Source: Cyclobacteriaceae bacterium (GTDB taxonomy: Bacteria; Bacteroidota; Bacteroidia; Cytophagales; Cyclobacteriaceae). From it: 8,476 nt of DNA. The DNA lies in NCBI GenBank assembly GCA_029880385.1, contig JAOUOM010000054.1, positions 1 through 8,476 on the forward strand, read 5' to 3'. The position numbers and the translations under genes were made by a program. The notes under the pieces were generated by a model that saw only the letters and a list, made by a program, of their open reading frames with translations, ran no database searches and was not told the origin of the DNA. The stretch's first letter is position 1. The number at the start of each line of letters is the position of its first letter. Shown piece by piece: positions 5,344 through 8,476 of this stretch.

Positions 5344-7016
5344 TGCTTGATGATTTTTATCGATTTGGTCAGGTGTTCGGACTGAAACCTGATGTGGTAA
5401 ATACCAGGGGACAAAAATGACAATTCCAGCGTGACGGAGTGCCTTCCGGCTTCATTGGTGACGTTTTTTTGATACATTTTTTTCCCATTTGCGTCGATTA
5501 CTTCCAGAAGGGCCTGGTGTGGCGCATTGTAATGATACACAAGTGTTGTTTCGGAAGAAACCGGATTGGGGAAAACTTTTTCCAGTGAAAAACGGGAAGC
5601 AATAAACGGGTCGGTACCCAGCACGGTATCGCGGGCCAGTTGGAGGCCAGGGTCGATGGACAGAAAGTCCCCGAAAAATATATCGTTTCGAATTACCTGT
5701 TCATCTACCTGGAGCCAGTCGCGGAGGATACTGGCATAGATCTGCCGGTAGTCGTACTGGAGTGCCACGTTGTTGTCATTGAGGTCGGGGCAGTTGCCAA
5801 AAACACCCGGGTTGACGTGGCGGCCAAACAGCATGACCGGCCCGCCGGTACCATGGTCGGTGCCATAGCTGCCGTTTGACGGGATACGACGGCCAAATTC
5901 AGACATGGTCATGGTGAGTACCCGGTCTTCGAGGCCACGATGGGCCAGATCTCGTTGAAATGCCCGCATGGCAGACGAGATATGGTAGAGGAGGGCAGCA
6001 TGGCCACCCAGGGTAGAATCGTAATCTTCAACCTGTCGGGCATGGGAGTCAAACCCGCCGATTTTCAATAAAAATATTTTGGTTTTCACACCTTCTCCTC
6101 CCCCGTCAAGCAGTTTGGCTACCAGACGCAACTGGCTGGAGAGCGGATTCCGGCTTTTGCCGAAGGGGTATTGGTCCGGGTATTCGACGGGCGATTCAGG
6201 TGCACGCTGGTATACTTCCTGCAGACGCTTGATATAGTCCTCAGATTTTTGCTCCAGTCCGAGGATCCAGTTCATTTCTTTGCCATAGGGCGAGTCGTTG
6301 AGGAAAGCAGGAGGCAAGCCTCTGGGGTCTACCCCGGCATCGTCGAAGCCCTGTAGCTGGGCGATAAGCTGTGCCAATTGTTCCGGGCTGCTTCCGAGGG
6401 CAAGTGCTGTCGGGATGTTTCCTTCCTGATGAAAAAGGAGAGAGACTTCATTGCCCATTTCCAATGCCAGGGGGTCGGGCATATCCAGGTTGGGGAAATC
6501 ATCGGGATAGGAAAGCGGCTCGTAGAGTTTGTTCAGGTAGCGACCAGCCCATCCGGAGGCAAAATAGTCGTCCGAATTTCCGCCCATAAACCAGATGTCC
6601 CTTCCTCTGAAGTGTGATCCGTTGTTGTTTTTGTAAGATACGCCCTGCACTACGGCGGCTTTTGCATTATCGTAGAGGGATTTGAAATCCGTCATATCGG
6701 GGTGCAGGCCTACCTGTTGCTCGGCAGGCAACGTGCTGTCGAGGGGGATAATGGTTCGCTTGCCGCTTTTGTAGGGAAGGGCAATATTTGACCTGCGGTT
6801 ATAGTACAGGTCGTAATTTTCGAGTGGCACGATGGTGTTGATACCGTCGTTGCCCCCGTGCATTTGCAGGATGATGAGGACACGGTCATTCTGGCTTGCG
6901 GCCGATAGTCGCGCCAGTTTTTGCTCTGCGCCAAGCAGACGGATCGGGACGCCTTGGAAGGCGATGGGTGCCCCGGCACTGATGGCAATTTTCTTCAGGA
7001 AATTTCTTCTTCTCAT
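5340..7016 (-). CDS. DUF1501 family protein with twin-arginine-like leader and T9SS type A sorting domain
   Basis: The product has 558 residues. The N-terminus RRRNFLKK (2-9), followed by a weakly hydrophobic stretch, matches a twin-arginine leader. The core (about 44-450) is DUF1501, which is related to the alkaline phosphatase/sulfatase fold. Visible family motifs are HGGNDGINTIVP (53-64), GSHFRGRDIW (133-142), GGFDSHARQ (320-328), SEFGRR (372-377) and GTDHGTGG (385-392). The Asp and His residues in these motifs are candidate metal or active-site ligands; no enzymatic reaction is established for the family. The last 80 or so residues (476-558) form a T9SS type A C-terminal domain: FPNP (482-485), ALLEVIDANGKKMYQ, LSPGIYHIRF and final KSIKIIKQ. 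This predicts export across the inner membrane, then secretion through T9SS and likely attachment to the surface. It starts 4 bp after the DUF1800 stop codon begins (gap of 3 bp) and its stop overlaps the barrel gene, so it sits mid-operon. Pairing with DUF1800 is the usual context. Confidence 0.95.
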   Translation of the reverse strand: MRRRNFLKKIAISAGAPIAFQGVPIRLLGAEQKLARLSAASQNDRVLIILQMHGGNDGINTIVPLENYDLYYNRRSNIALPYKSGKRTIIPLDSTLPAEQQVGLHPDMTDFKSLYDNAKAAVVQGVSYKNNNGSHFRGRDIWFMGGNSDDYFASGWAGRYLNKLYEPLSYPDDFPNLDMPDPLALEMGNEVSLLFHQEGNIPTALALGSSPEQLAQLIAQLQGFDDAGVDPRGLPPAFLNDSPYGKEMNWILGLEQKSEDYIKRLQEVYQRAPESPVEYPDQYPFGKSRNPLSSQLRLVAKLLDGGGEGVKTKIFLLKIGGFDSHARQVEDYDSTLGGHAALLYHISSAMRAFQRDLAHRGLEDRVLTMTMSEFGRRIPSNGSYGTDHGTGGPVMLFGRHVNPGVFGNCPDLNDNNVALQYDYRQIYASILRDWLQVDEQVIRNDIFFGDFLSIDPGLQLARDTVLGTDPFIASRFSLEKVFPNPVSSETTLVYHYNAPHQALLEVIDANGKKMYQKNVTNEAGRHSVTLELSFLSPGIYHIRFQSEHLTKSIKIIKQ

Positions 7017-7019
7017 GTT

Positions 7020-8476
7020 TTACATCAGTTGGTATTCGGGACTTTGCAACAGGGCATTGAACAAAAAGGACAAACGTTCAGAAGCGATCTCGGCATCATA
7101 GGAGGCGGGCTGCCACAGTAGAGTCCAGGCCGCTTCGCCCTTTTCGCCCAGGCCTTCTTTGTAGAGGAATTCCTGAAGGAAAAAATTCATCCGCTCTGCC
7201 GTGATGTCGCCGGTGGATCCGGCCACGAAATCCGCATTTTCATAAATGGGCAGAAAATAACTGACCAGTGTTTTTACGAGCAGCTGGCCGTCGGTATATA
7301 CCGAAGCCAGGAAAGTGTTTGTGACGAAATTGAGCAGGTGCACTTTGTCGGGGACGATTTCGGTGGTTTCTGTCAGGTGGTTTCGTACAAAATTGTAGCG
7401 GTTTGTCAGGTAATTGGTTGTAATCCAGCCCCGGTGATAGATCGGGTACTGGTGGTAGGCCGGATAGCCTGCTACTTCGTAGGGTTCGTAATAATTGAGG
7501 CCCATCAATTGCAGATTGAGGCTCAAATCGCCCATTAGCGAATAAAAGCCTGCAGGATCCTGCAGGTAGTCCGGCACCTGCAGGCCAAACTGCCTGATGA
7601 AGCCCATGGTCAGGTCTAGCGGTGACTTGATGATTGAGCCAAATACATCATCGGTGCGTGTGCTGAGCCCCTCGTAAAACTCCAGGCTGCTAAATAAAGC
7701 TTCCAGTACGGGTTGTAGTTTGAAATTGTTGGCGATGAAGAGGGTAGCCATGTCCTGGATGATTGTCGATTCAATTGTGGCATCGATCTGGTGATAGACA
7801 AAAAAACGGTAGAGTTTGCGGCAAATGTTGTGAGCGGTTTCTTCGTTGCTGTAGATCAGGTCGATCAGTTGGCGGATTTCGTCGATGGCACTTTCTTCTG
7901 TGGCCAGGCCACCGTTCAGGAGGGCCGGGTCGGGCTCAATGACCTGGTTGTTCATGCGCAGGCTGAACGTTTTGGGGTCATTGTCGTGCGAGGAAGCCAG
8001 CGGAGCACCCCGTACGTTCCCCATGGGCAAGCCGGTATCCGGATCGATGGTGCTAAGCGTGGTATCCACGTCGAACCCCGACAATACGCGGGCAGCTGCC
8101 TGCACATCCTGTTCGGTATAGTTGAAATAATCCCCGTCAAATGCCGGGGCCGGCAGGCTGCCTTCGAGCCCCCGTCCGATGCTGTAGAGTTCGAGAAGTT
8201 CCCTGCCGTAGTTTTCATTGGGACGGCCTTTAACGTTGAGGCGGCCATCCAAAAAGATCAGCATGGCATTGTCGAGGCTGATCTTGAGCGTCAGGTTTTT
8301 AAAGTTTTTTTCCACGATCCGGTCCGGTATACCGGCGAGGGGGTCACCCGGGATGGTCAGGTCGTTTTTGTCAAATGCAAAAAAGCGGAAAAGCTGCTGC
8401 TGGAAATAGAGCATGCGACTATTCCCGACGGTTTCGCGCTTGGTAGTGAAATGCGTATGCAGGAAAAATACCAGTC
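7020..8476 (-). CDS. DUF1800 family protein (5' truncated by window edge)
   Basis: The last 484 residues are visible. The frame stays open through the right edge, so the internal Met at 8414 is not the start: codons upstream of it encode FFLHTHFTTKRETVGNSR, which matches the conserved His-rich FWHNHF-type motif of DUF1800. Other family marks are RPNENYGRELLELYSIG (about 8174-8224), the Tyr-Thr-Glu-x-Asp-Val helix leading to ARVLSGF, SHDNDPKTF (about 7967-7993), ICRKLYRFFVY, and near the C-terminus a VAGYPAYHQYPIYHRGWI segment (about 7425-7478) equal to the VAGWPAYYQ-type segment of Bacteroidota members. The end, LLQSPEYQLM, is also typical. The visible part contains no sorting tail. The N-terminal signal would lie outside the window. 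The gene stops with TAA at 7022-7020, 3 bp before the DUF1501 start, and heads the visible operon. Its biochemical role is unknown; DUF1800 and DUF1501 genes recur side by side across several phyla. Confidence 0.93.
   Translation of the reverse strand, partial: LVFFLHTHFTTKRETVGNSRMLYFQQQLFRFFAFDKNDLTIPGDPLAGIPDRIVEKNFKNLTLKISLDNAMLIFLDGRLNVKGRPNENYGRELLELYSIGRGLEGSLPAPAFDGDYFNYTEQDVQAAARVLSGFDVDTTLSTIDPDTGLPMGNVRGAPLASSHDNDPKTFSLRMNNQVIEPDPALLNGGLATEESAIDEIRQLIDLIYSNEETAHNICRKLYRFFVYHQIDATIESTIIQDMATLFIANNFKLQPVLEALFSSLEFYEGLSTRTDDVFGSIIKSPLDLTMGFIRQFGLQVPDYLQDPAGFYSLMGDLSLNLQLMGLNYYEPYEVAGYPAYHQYPIYHRGWITTNYLTNRYNFVRNHLTETTEIVPDKVHLLNFVTNTFLASVYTDGQLLVKTLVSYFLPIYENADFVAGSTGDITAERMNFFLQEFLYKEGLGEKGEAAWTLLWQPASYDAEIASERLSFLFNALLQSPEYQLM
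7549..7584. repeat. Triple CCTGCAGG cluster containing an 18-bp perfect palindrome
   Basis: The octamer CCTGCAGG occurs at 7549-7556, 7559-7566 and 7577-7584. The first two, joined by AT, form the perfect palindrome CCTGCAGGATCCTGCAGG (7549-7566). It lies inside the DUF1800 reading frame, where it encodes part of a stretch of Leu-Gln and Gly-Leu-Gln codons. It may be a by-product of codon choice; no function is implied by position. Confidence 0.5.

Noticed and set aside
8412..8414. Start of the DUF1800 gene at the ATG at 8414
   Set aside because: The frame continues to the window edge and encodes the conserved FFLHTHF motif, so the true start lies outside the window.

Overview
The window looks like chromosomal DNA from a member of the Bacteroidota. 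A type IX secretion (T9SS) C-terminal sorting domain, a PorT-like outer-membrane barrel, a SusC-type TonB plug on a CarboxypepD_reg domain, a surface-lipoprotein-like signal, and gene starts without Shine-Dalgarno sequences all point there. Base composition is moderate, near half G+C by eye. Nothing in the window fixes the family; Saprospiria or Chitinophagia/Cytophagia-like lineages are guesses only.

Layout. Bases 1-182 hold the 3' end of a plus-strand gene that I cannot identify. It converges on a minus-strand cluster that fills the rest of the window. Read in the direction of transcription (right to left), the cluster is: a DUF1800 protein (5' end cut by the window edge, stop at 7020); a DUF1501 protein with a twin-arginine-like leader and a T9SS tail (7016-5340); a PorT-like outer-membrane beta-barrel (5343-4489); a probable surface lipoprotein with beta-propeller-like repeats (4483-3305); a 254-bp gap with two imperfect hairpins; and a large periplasmic or outer-membrane-associated protein that joins CarboxypepD_reg, macroglobulin-like and TonB-plug modules but has no barrel (3050-231).

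The first four minus-strand genes are packed with gaps of 3 bp, a 4-bp ATGA overlap and 5 bp, so they almost certainly form one translationally coupled operon. DUF1800 and DUF1501 proteins are a known recurring pair of uncharacterised exported proteins. Here the pair is tied to three envelope proteins: a barrel, a lipoprotein with an acidic export-like signal, and possibly the plug/macroglobulin protein. A reasonable inference is a cell-surface complex in which the T9SS-exported DUF1501 protein acts with DUF1800 outside the cell and the barrel and lipoprotein anchor or assist it. No substrate can be read from the sequence.

No tRNA, rRNA, CRISPR array, insertion sequence or phage gene was seen. 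The most notable points are the five-gene envelope cluster, the Tat-plus-T9SS signal pair on DUF1501, the barrel-less TonB-plug fusion, and the structured G-rich gap at 3184-3288.
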